A DNA stretch of 64,000 nt, from positions 1 through 64,000 of the IMG/VR virus record IMGVR_UViG_3300027833_000044. One strand, written 5' to 3'. Source of the stretch: a virus. This document shows, piece after piece, positions 16,905 through 23,617 of this stretch; position 1 is the first letter of the stretch; every line of letters starts with the position of its first letter. Made by a program: the position numbers and the translations under genes. The notes beneath the pieces were generated by a model. The model saw nothing but the letters and a program-made list of their open reading frames with translations, searched no databases and was not told where the DNA came from.

Positions 16905-17309
16905 ATGTATGAATATAGATGTAAGGTAGTCAGAGTTGTAGACGGTGACACGGTAGACGTGGATGTCGATTTAGGATTTGGTGTGTGGTTAAAAAAAGAA
17001 CGTGTACGTCTTTTAGGAATTGATACCCCAGAATCTAGGACACGTGACAAGGTAGAAAAACAATATGGACTAGCTGCAAAAGCATTTCTTAAACAAGTTC
17101 TAGGAACTAGTCCTATTCTTAAAACAACAAAGGATGGTAAGGGTAAGTTCGGACGTATCCTTGGTGAGTTTATTGTTGAGATTGAAAACAATAGAATTAA
17201 TATAAATCAATATTTAGTTGACAATCATCACGCAGTAGAGTATAATGGACAGTCTAAAGATTCCATTAAAGAACAACACTTAGTAAACAGAGAACTAGTA
17301 CAACTATGA
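16905..17309 (+). CDS. Staphylococcal-nuclease-like (thermonuclease) protein
   Basis: Start chosen at ATG 16905, giving 134 residues starting MYEYRCKVVRVVDGDTV. The OB-fold nuclease pattern is clear: DGDTVDVDVDLGF (Ca2+-binding Asp), RVRLLGIDTPESR (catalytic Arg and Asp/Thr), GKFGRILGEF (second catalytic Arg region) and a C-terminal HHAVEYNG. Family members cut DNA and RNA with Ca2+. No signal peptide is visible, so it would act inside the cell, for example on host nucleic acid. It overlaps the co-chaperonin by 4 nt. Confidence 0.88.
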   Translation: MYEYRCKVVRVVDGDTVDVDVDLGFGVWLKKERVRLLGIDTPESRTRDKVEKQYGLAAKAFLKQVLGTSPILKTTKDGKGKFGRILGEFIVEIENNRININQYLVDNHHAVEYNGQSKDSIKEQHLVNRELVQL

Positions 17310-17560
17310 AGGTCTTACATAACAACGTCCTTGTGACAAATGCAGAAGTTGAAGAGAAGACTGCGGGTGGTATTATCCTATCGGGTGATATCTCTACAGG
17401 TAATAAACCCGCAATAGTTATTGCGGTTGGTGAGAGTGTAACAAACGTTTTACCTAAACAAAAGGTTTATCTAGATTGGCCAAAAGCAATGGCAGTTGAA
17501 ATTGATGGACTAAAGTGTGCAGTGATTGATGAAATACACATCAAACTAATTATAGAATAG
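17306..17560 (+). CDS. GroES-like co-chaperonin (Cpn10)
   Basis: The 84-residue Cpn10 fold has an N-terminal strand MKVLHNNVLV, a mobile-loop segment EEKTAGGIILSG whose I-I-L matches the GroEL-contacting tripeptide, and IVIAVGESV (the conserved G-x-V strand). T4 uses gp31 as its own co-chaperonin to fold the capsid protein with host GroEL. This protein probably does the same job but looks more like bacterial GroES in length and loop. It overlaps the nuclease gene by 4 nt (ATGA). Confidence 0.85.
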   Translation: MKVLHNNVLVTNAEVEEKTAGGIILSGDISTGNKPAIVIAVGESVTNVLPKQKVYLDWPKAMAVEIDGLKCAVIDEIHIKLIIE

Positions 17561-17569
17561 AGTAATATA

Positions 17570-18199
17570 ATGAGAGTAAATGTCTTAGGTAATGGAGACA
17601 ATGCGGGATTGTTCCAACGTGGTACTAAGGGTAAGTTACTAATATGTAATATGCCTCCGTTTGAGATTCCTCGTAGTGAGGTTTACGGAACTTGTATGGT
17701 GGACTTCAAGATGATGAAGGCACTACAGGAAGGTCGTATTCAATTAGATATGTACGATTGGATTCTAGGTACAAGACCCAAACTGTGGATGGAACAGTCT
17801 GGAACATTCTATATGAAATACTCTCATCTTATCAAGGGATTCTATTCTCATATTCCAAAGTATGCGGGTGACCCAAAGTATGCCGCAACTAACTTTAATT
17901 GTGGTCACATGGCAGTTCATTATGCATGTGCAAAAATGCGAGCAACCGAAGTTCACATCTATGGATTCGATAGTATCTTTGATATGAACTTAGATAGTTT
18001 CACTGACTTGTTATTAGAATCAGACCGTTCTACTAATAACACAGTAAGACTTGCTGGCAACTGGAGACCTATATGGACAGAGATGTTCAAAGAATTTAAA
18101 GAGGTCAAATTCCATTTATATCATAGTCACAAAAACATCAAAATACCTATATCTAAGAACGTAGAAGTTCATGCGATATCTCATGGTCAAAAGACTTGA
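17570..18199 (+). CDS. Unknown protein, possible sialyltransferase/GT-like Rossmann protein
   Basis: The 209-residue protein begins MRVNVLGNGDNAGLF, a strand-loop with G-N-G as in GT42/sialyltransferase-like proteins. ATEVHIYGFDSIFD resembles the second nucleotide-binding strand of those folds, and YHSHKNIKIPIS near the end has a His. I cannot assign it firmly. If it is a transferase it closes the island. Its stop overlaps the -35 box of the tRNA promoter, so the transcript ends or is re-initiated here. Confidence 0.45.
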   Translation: MRVNVLGNGDNAGLFQRGTKGKLLICNMPPFEIPRSEVYGTCMVDFKMMKALQEGRIQLDMYDWILGTRPKLWMEQSGTFYMKYSHLIKGFYSHIPKYAGDPKYAATNFNCGHMAVHYACAKMRATEVHIYGFDSIFDMNLDSFTDLLLESDRSTNNTVRLAGNWRPIWTEMFKEFKEVKFHLYHSHKNIKIPISKNVEVHAISHGQKT

Positions 18200-18224
18200 C
18201 ATTCTATACCAATAGTGATATAAT
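18196..18224 (+). promoter_or_regulatory. Consensus sigma70 promoter for the tRNA genes
   Basis: TTGACA 18196-18201, 17-bp spacer, TATAAT 18219-18224. The predicted start is near 18231, leaving about 11 nt of leader before the first tRNA. Confidence 0.88.
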
Positions 18225-18241
18225 ATCTTATTGATTGAAAA

Positions 18242-18317
18242 CGTCTCATGGTGAAACTGGATATCATCCGAGTCTTCTAAACTTGTGTTCAAGGTTCGAG
18301 TCCTTGTGAGACGGCCA
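18242..18317 (+). tRNA. tRNA-Arg (anticodon TCT)
   Basis: A 76-nt cloverleaf: acceptor CGTCTCA pairs with TGAGACG, a four-pair D stem, anticodon stem CGAGT/ACTTG with loop CTTCTAA (anticodon TCT, reads AGA/AGG), T stem CAAGG/CCTTG with loop TTCGAGT, discriminator G and an encoded CCA. It is read from a dedicated early promoter. Confidence 0.93.
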
Positions 18318-18327
18318 ATCAACGCTT

Positions 18328-18402
18328 GCCTCCGTAGTTTAACGGATAAAACAGTCCGCTACGAACGGACAACTCGTGGTTCGATTCCATGCGGGGGCAC
18401 CA
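18328..18402 (+). tRNA. tRNA-Arg (anticodon ACG)
   Basis: A 75-nt cloverleaf: acceptor GCCTCCG/CGGGGGC, D stem GTTT/AAAC, anticodon stem GTCCG/CGGAC with loop CTACGAA (anticodon ACG, reads CGT and, after host A-to-I editing, CGC/CGA), T stem CGTGG/CCATG, discriminator A and an encoded CCA. It lies 10 nt after the first tRNA in the same transcript. Confidence 0.93.
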
Positions 18403-18428
18403 ATTACAATGTTTAAAAGGTATAAATA

Positions 18429-18620
18429 ATGCTACAGCCTAAGAAAAGTATTCATGATGATGAAAATCATGACTACAGAATCTTTAAGATGAATGATGGT
18501 TACGAATTTGGAGACTTATCCGATTCGGATTTATCATGTTTCAAACAGACTGAGTTAGACGAAGGTCAAAAGATGGCAGTAGTCAATAACAAAAGTCTAT
18601 TCATATACATAGAGGAGTAA
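18429..18620 (+). CDS. Small acidic protein, unknown
   Basis: This 63-residue protein has many Asp/Glu residues (HDDENHDY, GDLSDSDLS). ATG 18429 is preceded by AAAAGG at 8 nt; the intervening bases spell TATAAATA, which may be a late promoter or only a spacer. No family is recognised. It is followed 4 nt later by a membrane protein gene. Confidence 0.55.
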   Translation: MLQPKKSIHDDENHDYRIFKMNDGYEFGDLSDSDLSCFKQTELDEGQKMAVVNNKSLFIYIEE

Positions 18621-18624
18621 CTCA

Positions 18625-18837
18625 ATGGATAAAGTAAAAGAACTAATTAATAACGTAAAAGCAATGTTAGTAGACCCAATAGTAGACCTATGGGACGAAT
18701 ACAAGAACGAAGTTGGTCTTGTTATCGGAACAATAAGTGTAGTTGTGGGAATATTCCAAGGAGCATCATTACTGATTGTCTCTGGTGCAGTATTAGTCGC
18801 AATGACTGGTTACGACATATATGAAAAATATGTCTGA
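18625..18837 (+). CDS. Small membrane protein, holin-like topology
   Basis: The 70-residue protein has an amphipathic N-terminal helix (MDKVKELINNVKAMLVDPIVDLW), then two closely spaced hydrophobic segments (VGLVIGTISVVVGIF and ASLLIVSGAVLVAMTGY), ending in charged EKYV. Small two-helix proteins of this kind are often holins or tail-associated membrane proteins. Nothing else supports lysis here and no endolysin is adjacent. ATG 18625 follows GAGGAG at a short spacing, a good ribosome site. Confidence 0.6.
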   Translation: MDKVKELINNVKAMLVDPIVDLWDEYKNEVGLVIGTISVVVGIFQGASLLIVSGAVLVAMTGYDIYEKYV

Positions 18838-18838
18838 A

Positions 18839-18894
18839 TAATACGACACTAGAAACGGATTAATAGGAATAACTACCATAATACGACTATTATG
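18839..18894 (+). other. Two TAATACGAC direct repeats 40 bp apart, second within a hairpin
   Basis: TAATACGAC occurs at 18839-18847 and 18879-18887. The second copy is inside a perfect 7-bp inverted repeat (CATAATA-CGAC-TATTATG, 18877-18894). The 9-mer equals the recognition half of the T7 promoter, but the initiation half does not match. It may be an operator or RNA hairpin. Confidence 0.5.
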
Positions 18895-18903
18895 ACAGTT
18901 TAG

Positions 18904-18932
18904 AAGAGGACTTTATGTCCTCTTTTTCTTTT
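18904..18932. terminator. Rho-independent terminator between convergent genes
   Basis: Stem AAGAGGAC (18904-18911), loop TTTAT and GTCCTCTT (18917-18924), followed by a T-rich tract. The flanking A/T content lets it work in both directions. It overlaps the 3' end of the minus-strand kinase gene, whose stop codon is in the loop. Confidence 0.8.
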
Positions 18933-19593
18933 CTCTTTCTTGTTTAATCCACTTCTTCGCTTTACTATTATCTACTGGACTACGTAAGAACTTCTGAACA
19001 TCTCTATATGCACGTAGAGTTTCTGCCTTGTAGTCTTTACCGTCTGAGTTATCGACAATCAACATATCCTTTTTACCAAACATCTGTTGAAATGCACCGA
19101 TGTTCTTCTGGACAGTTTTCCAATAGTTAGTAACTTCTTTCTCACCGATAGTACGGTCACGAGCAGCGTCACGTGAGATTGCAGTTTCTAGGTCAGTGTT
19201 TACAAATATCATTGCAGTATCATAACCTAACGCTTCCATTGACTGTACTTGTTTCTTAACCTTTGGAAAATCTTTACCAGTACCATCAATAACTACACCA
19301 AGTCTACCCATAAGGTATCTTGCTTGTTTCTTACCTGTTAATGCCTTTGCACGTCCACGAATGTCTTGTCCTTGAACTGAGAAGATATTTTCAGGAGACA
19401 TTTCGAGTCCTGCTTTCTTCATTGCAGATTCGTATGCGTCATCCGAATTAACTACCTTCAGACCAAGGGCGGGGAGACCTGTTTTCCCGACAATGAAGGA
19501 CTTACCACTGCCTGGCCCGCCTGCTAGGAAAACTGCTTTAAAGATAGCGGGGTCATCCACGCCCTCTGTCATAAACTTCTTAAACTTTAACAT
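18913..19593 (-). CDS. P-loop kinase, zeta-toxin/polynucleotide-kinase-like
   Basis: The 226-residue protein has a clear Walker A motif (AVFLAGGPGSGKS, residues 21-32), a VVNSDDAYE segment, VVIDGTGKDF (Walker B-like strand, as in zeta-toxin and PNK-type kinases) and an Arg-rich lid (SRDAARDRTIGEKEV). It ends in a basic tail (REKKKRT). The substrate may be a nucleotide, nucleic-acid 5' end or UDP-sugar. No antitoxin-like partner is adjacent, so calling it a toxin is not justified. It is last in a minus-strand operon. Confidence 0.75.
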   Translation of the reverse strand: MLKFKKFMTEGVDDPAIFKAVFLAGGPGSGKSFIVGKTGLPALGLKVVNSDDAYESAMKKAGLEMSPENIFSVQGQDIRGRAKALTGKKQARYLMGRLGVVIDGTGKDFPKVKKQVQSMEALGYDTAMIFVNTDLETAISRDAARDRTIGEKEVTNYWKTVQKNIGAFQQMFGKKDMLIVDNSDGKDYKAETLRAYRDVQKFLRSPVDNSKAKKWIKQEREKKKRT

Positions 19594-20414
19594 TAGTATA
19601 CCTTAATTATTTTCTTTAAAATTGTGGCGACATTCGGCACTGTATTCTGTTTCCAATTATCATCCCCATACTCATCATGCATTGTGTTGCTACCTATGTA
19701 GTCAACCACATCCCCGATTGATTTTTCTGTTCCTGTTAAACGAGTTGGGACTTCAGGTATAGGGTTTGACCTATGAATTTCTTGTCTCAGGGTATCGTTT
19801 TGGTAATCATCAATCAAGTCAAAGTCTTCGGTGCAATATGCCGCAAAGTCATTTTTGATATCTTGTGCATTAAATGTAGTACCGTCTTCTATATCGTGTC
19901 CCGCAAGAAAGACTGCGTCAAACTTGACACCTTCTGGTGGAATAACATTATAGTTATCCGCACCCATGGCATACATACCATTGGAATCTATGATATTACA
20001 ACCAAACTCTAACATTAAATCTTGGTATAGACTTGTGTGTCCATCTGGAAATGCAACCCATATATTAGGCGAACATCCAAAATATTTGTTAATAATAGGA
20101 GTCATGTGTTGACTTGCATTACTTTTTAGTGTTTCGTAGTTTGCATCCATTAGGGTAGGAAACTTACCATTTCTGAAAGAAGGAACAAACAAAACATTTT
20201 GATACTTCGAACACGTTAAGAAATTACTGTATACTATGCCAGCAATAACGTGTCGGTCTGTGCCAATCAATTTATCAGTCAACTTTGACTGATTGTATGT
20301 CTTGATACGGTCTTTGATTCTTAACTTTAACGCTACATCTGCTTCTTCAGAAATGAGTAGATTGTTCATCTCTCCGTTCGCAGATATAACTACATTATTA
20401 CGTGTTCCATACAT
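19593..20414 (-). CDS. Unknown protein, paralogue of 20417-21214
   Basis: This 273-residue protein shares the order of motifs with the upstream gene: YQNVLFVPSF, a DANY segment, HMTPIIN, VKFDAVFLAGHD and AYCTEDFDLIDD, ending KVY. The alternating strands and helices with F-D-A-V-F-L-A-G suggest a Rossmann-like fold of the methyltransferase/hydrolase type, but no catalytic motif is recognised. It overlaps the kinase start by one base. This tandem paralogue pair is discussed in the findings. Confidence 0.65.
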   Translation of the reverse strand: MYGTRNNVVISANGEMNNLLISEEADVALKLRIKDRIKTYNQSKLTDKLIGTDRHVIAGIVYSNFLTCSKYQNVLFVPSFRNGKFPTLMDANYETLKSNASQHMTPIINKYFGCSPNIWVAFPDGHTSLYQDLMLEFGCNIIDSNGMYAMGADNYNVIPPEGVKFDAVFLAGHDIEDGTTFNAQDIKNDFAAYCTEDFDLIDDYQNDTLRQEIHRSNPIPEVPTRLTGTEKSIGDVVDYIGSNTMHDEYGDDNWKQNTVPNVATILKKIIKVY

Positions 20415-20416
20415 TT

Positions 20417-21214
20417 TTAATATACCTTAAAATATTCGTCCGCAGTTTCAATATTTAATGCTACTCTGAAGTAACCCATCATTTGTTTCATGCTTTGCAT
20501 GTATGTAGCTTTAGTATTAACACGGTCTGTCATGTCGATAAGTTTTTGAGGAGTGTTTACGCAAGTGTACATTCTATCTTTTAGAAGAGTAATATCCACA
20601 GTCGCACCATTAATAGATGATTCAGAAACTCTACGAACATCGATTAAATCAACGTTATCACCGATACAGTATTTTGCAAACTTCGCTTTAATATCATCAA
20701 TTTGGTATGTACCCTTTTTATCCGCTTCAACACCTAGTAGAACAACACAATCAAACTTTACGTCTGTTTTGATTTTGAAGTCATGGTCAAGTCTAAAATA
20801 AGAATCAGTTTCTATTTGATTTACTTCGTAATGGTCGTATATAGGTTTCATGTAGTTATCACCATTCTTTGGCATAGTTACATGGATAGTACCCTCAGAC
20901 TCATTTGCAAGATGAATGATAGGAAGTAGATGGTCACCCGCAGAATTTATAGACCTGTAGTTTCTATCTCTTAATCTTTCATAGTTTCCGTCTTCAAACG
21001 ATGTAACAACAAGAATGTTCTGATATCCACGACTGACAATCAATCCATCAATCATTGAGGCATCTGTTACTAAAGGTGTGAAATCATCAATGTGAACGTT
21101 CTTTCCGTTGAACACTGATATCTTTCCAAGGTTCTGGAGTAGAGTGACTTTGGTGTCGAGATTAATAACGGAGGTCTCTTCGACTCCTTTTGGTTGTGTC
21201 TTATATAGTAACAT
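20417..21214 (-). CDS. Unknown protein, paralogue of 19593-20414
   Basis: This 265-residue protein has YQNILVVTSF, DRNY, HLLPIIH, VKFDCVVLLGVEA and KYCIGDNVDLID in the same order as its downstream neighbour, and the same KVY ending. It also has a C-terminal helical segment (TYMQSMKQMMGYFRVAL) absent or replaced in the neighbour. The family is not recognised. The two genes are separated by 2 nt and should be made in similar amounts. Confidence 0.65.
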   Translation of the reverse strand: MLLYKTQPKGVEETSVINLDTKVTLLQNLGKISVFNGKNVHIDDFTPLVTDASMIDGLIVSRGYQNILVVTSFEDGNYERLRDRNYRSINSAGDHLLPIIHLANESEGTIHVTMPKNGDNYMKPIYDHYEVNQIETDSYFRLDHDFKIKTDVKFDCVVLLGVEADKKGTYQIDDIKAKFAKYCIGDNVDLIDVRRVSESSINGATVDITLLKDRMYTCVNTPQKLIDMTDRVNTKATYMQSMKQMMGYFRVALNIETADEYFKVY

Positions 21215-21486
21215 TATGTCCCCTTATAGATTTTTTGAATGTGGTCTTCGAACTGTTCTATTTTTTCGAGACGTTTTGGCCAGAGGATATACTCTTTCTC
21301 TGGGTTTTGTTTTAGATTGTTTAGTAGGGGTTGAACCGCATTAAACAACTTGTCTAATTTTTCTTGAGTTTCGGATACCGATGCAGTAGTAGAAGCAACT
21401 GACGCTTGTGCCTGTTGCACAACCTCTAGTTCATTCTCATCGACAAGGGTAAATCCAAAGTCAAATAGTTGGTCTGTAGTATTCAT
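21214..21486 (-). CDS. Small coiled-coil protein conserved in T4-like phages (unknown)
   Basis: This is a 90-residue protein with a Gln/Ala/Ser-rich coiled-coil middle (VVQQAQASVASTTASVSETQEKLDKLF) and a conserved-looking C-terminus with YILWPKRLEKIEQFEDHI. I recall this W-P-x-R motif in marine T4-like hypothetical proteins, without a known role. The ATG lies exactly at the predicted +1 of a TATAAATA late promoter, so the mRNA may be leaderless. It is the first gene of the minus operon. Confidence 0.65.
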   Translation of the reverse strand: MNTTDQLFDFGFTLVDENELEVVQQAQASVASTTASVSETQEKLDKLFNAVQPLLNNLKQNPEKEYILWPKRLEKIEQFEDHIQKIYKGT

Positions 21487-21491
21487 AGTGT

Positions 21492-21499
21492 TATTTATA
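21492..21499 (-). promoter_or_regulatory. Late promoter (TATAAATA), start site at ATG of 21486
   Basis: On the minus strand this reads AAAGG-TATAAATA-ACACT-ATG. T4 late promoters place TATAAATA at -13 to -6, which puts +1 on the A of the ATG. Confidence 0.7.
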
Positions 21500-21523
21500 C
21501 CTTTAAATAGTTAGAGAAAACGC

Positions 21524-21552
21524 TTGACAAACCCTGTTCTTAGTGTTATAAT
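21524..21552 (+). promoter_or_regulatory. Consensus sigma70 promoter
   Basis: TTGACA 21524-21529, 17-bp spacer, TATAAT 21547-21552. It is divergent from the minus-strand late promoter 25 bp away and drives the small ORF at 21587. Confidence 0.88.
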
Positions 21553-21586
21553 AAGTACTTAGATAATCAAGTTGAAGAGAGAATAT

Positions 21587-21742
21587 ATGACTAAGCACGA
21601 ACTTTTAAGTATTCACCTAAACAATAGTGACTTAAACCTCACTAACCTCTCCAATATCTACAACTCCAGTGTTTCCGTTGTGCGTTGTATACTAATACAG
21701 TATTACAGCACCAAGGGTTTCACTCACCCAATTCTAAAATAA
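21587..21742 (+). CDS. 51-residue early protein, unknown
   Basis: ATG 21587 follows GAAGAGAGAATAT (a weak to fair Shine-Dalgarno sequence) 35 nt after a perfect early promoter, and the frame runs to TAA 21740-21742. The sequence is rich in Asn, Leu and Ser, with a possible helix-turn-helix in LLSIHLNNSDLNLTNLSNIY followed by SVSVVRCILIQYY. No family is recognised. Small proteins directly behind strong early promoters often act on host functions; that is inference. Confidence 0.6.
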   Translation: MTKHELLSIHLNNSDLNLTNLSNIYNSSVSVVRCILIQYYSTKGFTHPILK

Positions 21743-21745
21743 AGC

Positions 21746-21774
21746 TTGACAAATTAAGTTTTGTCCTGTATACT
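21746..21774 (+). promoter_or_regulatory. Sigma70 promoter (TTGACA-N17-TATACT)
   Basis: TTGACA 21746-21751 and TATACT 21769-21774 with a 17-bp spacer. It begins 4 nt after the previous stop codon and drives 21801. Confidence 0.82.
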
Positions 21775-21800
21775 AGTATTTATATAGTATGGAGTTATAA

Positions 21801-22100
21801 ATGCAAACATTTCACGGTTCAATGAAGTACGACATGCATGGTCGTAAACGTAAAACCAACGCATGGAAGAAGACCCCCAAACGAACCCCCGAATTTAAAC
21901 CTCTTGAAAATTACTCTATAGGTAATGGCGAAGACCATCGTAAGAAGTATCCGTCTGTTAGTGACATGACCCGTTATGTCTCACAACAAGATAATTCCTA
22001 TAAATTAGAAGAATCTAAGAAGTTTACAGTCGCACCCGCATACAATAAAGGTGCATACCAAGTCATCCCCAGAGGTGACGTTAAACACATAGGAAAATAA
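21801..22100 (+). CDS. Small basic early protein, unknown
   Basis: This 99-residue protein is preceded by GGAG (TATGGAGTTATAA-ATG). The N-terminal half is very basic (GRKRKTNAWKKTPKRTPEF), the rest polar with several Tyr. It may bind nucleic acid, but no domain is recognised. The start follows an early promoter by 27 nt, so expression right after infection is expected. The next small ORF begins 2 nt after its stop. Confidence 0.65.
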   Translation: MQTFHGSMKYDMHGRKRKTNAWKKTPKRTPEFKPLENYSIGNGEDHRKKYPSVSDMTRYVSQQDNSYKLEESKKFTVAPAYNKGAYQVIPRGDVKHIGK

Positions 22101-22102
22101 CC

Positions 22103-22273
22103 ATGATAACACCAGAAGGAACTTATATTACCGATGAATTTCATACATTTGCTCGTGAGATGTACCAAGAGAATTGTCGTGAACGTGAACAGTATAACGA
22201 ACCTTTACTAACATTTGATGAATATATTAGTAAAAATAATCAGTTTTTGCTTGACAACTTCCCTGAAGTATGA
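22103..22273 (+). CDS. 56-residue early protein, unknown
   Basis: A frame from ATG 22103 to TGA 22271-22273, 2 nt behind the previous gene. The protein is acidic and helical (FHTFAREMYQENCREREQYNEP), with an LLTFDEYISKNNQFLLDNF C-terminus. The promoter of the next gene is embedded in its last codons (22251-22279). No family is recognised. Tight spacing and full filling of the gap support it. Confidence 0.55.
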   Translation: MITPEGTYITDEFHTFAREMYQENCREREQYNEPLLTFDEYISKNNQFLLDNFPEV

Positions 22274-22279
22274 TATAAT
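22251..22279 (+). promoter_or_regulatory. Consensus sigma70 promoter inside the end of an ORF
   Basis: TTGACA 22251-22256, 17-bp spacer, TATAAT 22274-22279. The boxes cover the last codons and stop of the 56-residue ORF. It drives 22315 onward. Confidence 0.88.
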
Positions 22280-22314
22280 ACTTGTATTGATAATGAGACT
22301 GTGAGAGGAAATTT

Positions 22315-22794
22315 ATGAAATTAGTAATTCAAACCCAATACAAAGAGAACTATGCCGCACATAATGAGGATTATGTCCACGGTGTCTCCGAATCCTATTG
22401 GAAGAACAAGGGTGGTAGCACCTACATTGTGGACTATGTGTCCATAGAACAAGCTCAATCTGAAGGATACTACGAAGAGTTGTATTCTAAAATTGAGTTC
22501 AGTAATGAGGCATGTGAAGAATATGTCATTAGTGCAGAAGTAATAGATGATATTGATTTCGATATCACCAACCACGTTGAGAAGTGGGAGACTCCTATTA
22601 TGTTAAGGAATTTTTCTGGTACTAAGTTCCATGCGACTAGAACCACCATGAATGGTGAGTATGGTTACATGAAATCCGATATCGCAAAGACCGAAAGAAC
22701 TTGGGTCTTGGGTGATGACGAGTCTGGTGAGTATCACCTACATCTAACCGATGGTAGAGTTATGACCAGTGACCAGTATAGGGAGGCGGCATAA
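22315..22794 (+). CDS. Conserved phage protein of unknown function
   Basis: The 159-residue protein is preceded by GAGAGGAAATTT, a strong Shine-Dalgarno sequence. It begins MKLVIQTQYKENYAAHN and contains GGSTYIVDYVS, an acidic helix-rich middle and a beta-rich C-terminus (ERTWVLGDDESGEYHLHL). The starting motif resembles hypothetical proteins of marine T4-like phages. No catalytic residues are evident. It is the first gene of an early operon running at least to 24090; its stop overlaps the next ATG (TAATG). Confidence 0.65.
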   Translation: MKLVIQTQYKENYAAHNEDYVHGVSESYWKNKGGSTYIVDYVSIEQAQSEGYYEELYSKIEFSNEACEEYVISAEVIDDIDFDITNHVEKWETPIMLRNFSGTKFHATRTTMNGEYGYMKSDIAKTERTWVLGDDESGEYHLHLTDGRVMTSDQYREAA

Positions 22795-23069
22795 TGGCAG
22801 ATAGACTTATGAAAGGTGGGTGTATGGTCGAAAAGACTGACCTACCTGAGATGAATGGGTATCAACTCATTTATAAATTTGATAATGGTTACGGTGCATC
22901 TGTAGTCAAACACGATATGTCTTACGGTAATAAACTTGGACTGTATGAACTTGCAGTACTTGACAGTGATGGTGGGTTGTGTTATACTACCCCTATAACT
23001 GAAGATGTTGTCGGTCACCTAACAATGGGTGACGTTGATAAATTACTTGTAGAGATATCACACCTATGA
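22794..23069 (+). CDS. Small conserved-looking protein, unknown
   Basis: The 91-residue protein has the pattern GYQLIYKFDNGYGASVVKHDMSYGN, then LGLYELAVLDSDGGLCYTTPI, a beta-sheet-rich fold of unknown family seen in phage early regions. ATG 22794 overlaps the previous stop and the end overlaps the next ATG by 4 nt, so it is part of a coupled early operon. No function is assigned. Confidence 0.65.
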   Translation: MADRLMKGGCMVEKTDLPEMNGYQLIYKFDNGYGASVVKHDMSYGNKLGLYELAVLDSDGGLCYTTPITEDVVGHLTMGDVDKLLVEISHL

Positions 23070-23617
23070 ACATATTCCATTTAGACAAAGACCCTATACT
23101 TGCCGCACAGATGATGTGTGACAAACACGTGGTCAAGATGGTCACTGAGTACGGTCAGATGTTGTCTACCGCACATCGTGTACTAGATGGTGAGTTGTAT
23201 ACAGACAAGACCAAGAATGGTCGTAACATCAAACGATGGAGACTGAGAGGTGCTGCACAAGAAAAAGACTTGTACAAAGCATCACATGTCAATCACCCGT
23301 CCAACATATGGATACGTGAGAATGCAGAGAACTACCGATGGTTGTTCAAACACTTCCAAGCAACTGCGAAGGAGTATGAGAAACGATACGGACGTGTACA
23401 CATGACCTATGATAAACTAGGTGGTTATGTATGGTTTGCACCACGTAATATAAATTTAGTCGGAAGACTTACAAAGTTCGCACAAGCAATGCCTGAGTAT
23501 TGCAAACGTGAAGACCCAGTAGAAGCATACCGTTTCTACTATATAAATGAGAAGGTAACATTCGCAAAGTGGAAGAACGTTGAGACACCTCAATGGTTCA
23601 CTGAAGGAGTAGCTTAA
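23066..23617 (+). CDS. Conserved phage protein with CDKHVVKM motif, unknown
   Basis: The 183-residue protein begins MNIFHLDKDPILAAQMMCDKHVVKMVTEYGQML; the D-x-D-P and C-D-K-H-V-V-K-M block is one I recall in hypothetical proteins of phages and large viruses. It continues with STAHRVLDGE, a helical NHPSNIWIRENAENYRWLF segment and a C-terminal RFYYINEK. The conserved His/Cys/Asp cluster suggests an enzyme or metal site, but the function is unknown. It is followed immediately by 23618. Confidence 0.7.
   Translation: MNIFHLDKDPILAAQMMCDKHVVKMVTEYGQMLSTAHRVLDGELYTDKTKNGRNIKRWRLRGAAQEKDLYKASHVNHPSNIWIRENAENYRWLFKHFQATAKEYEKRYGRVHMTYDKLGGYVWFAPRNINLVGRLTKFAQAMPEYCKREDPVEAYRFYYINEKVTFAKWKNVETPQWFTEGVA

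Noticed and set aside
18421-18428. TATAAATA directly before ATG 18429
   Set aside because: Zero spacing would put +1 inside the gene; it may just be the spacer after AAAAGG. Not listed as a promoter.
18913-19593. Zeta-toxin type toxin-antitoxin system
   Set aside because: The P-loop kinase resembles zeta toxins, but there is no small antitoxin gene beside it; the neighbours are two 270-residue paralogues.
21777-21784. Minus-strand TATAAATA near 21780
   Set aside because: It would transcribe antisense through early genes; it lies between a -10 box and an ATG that explain the bases.
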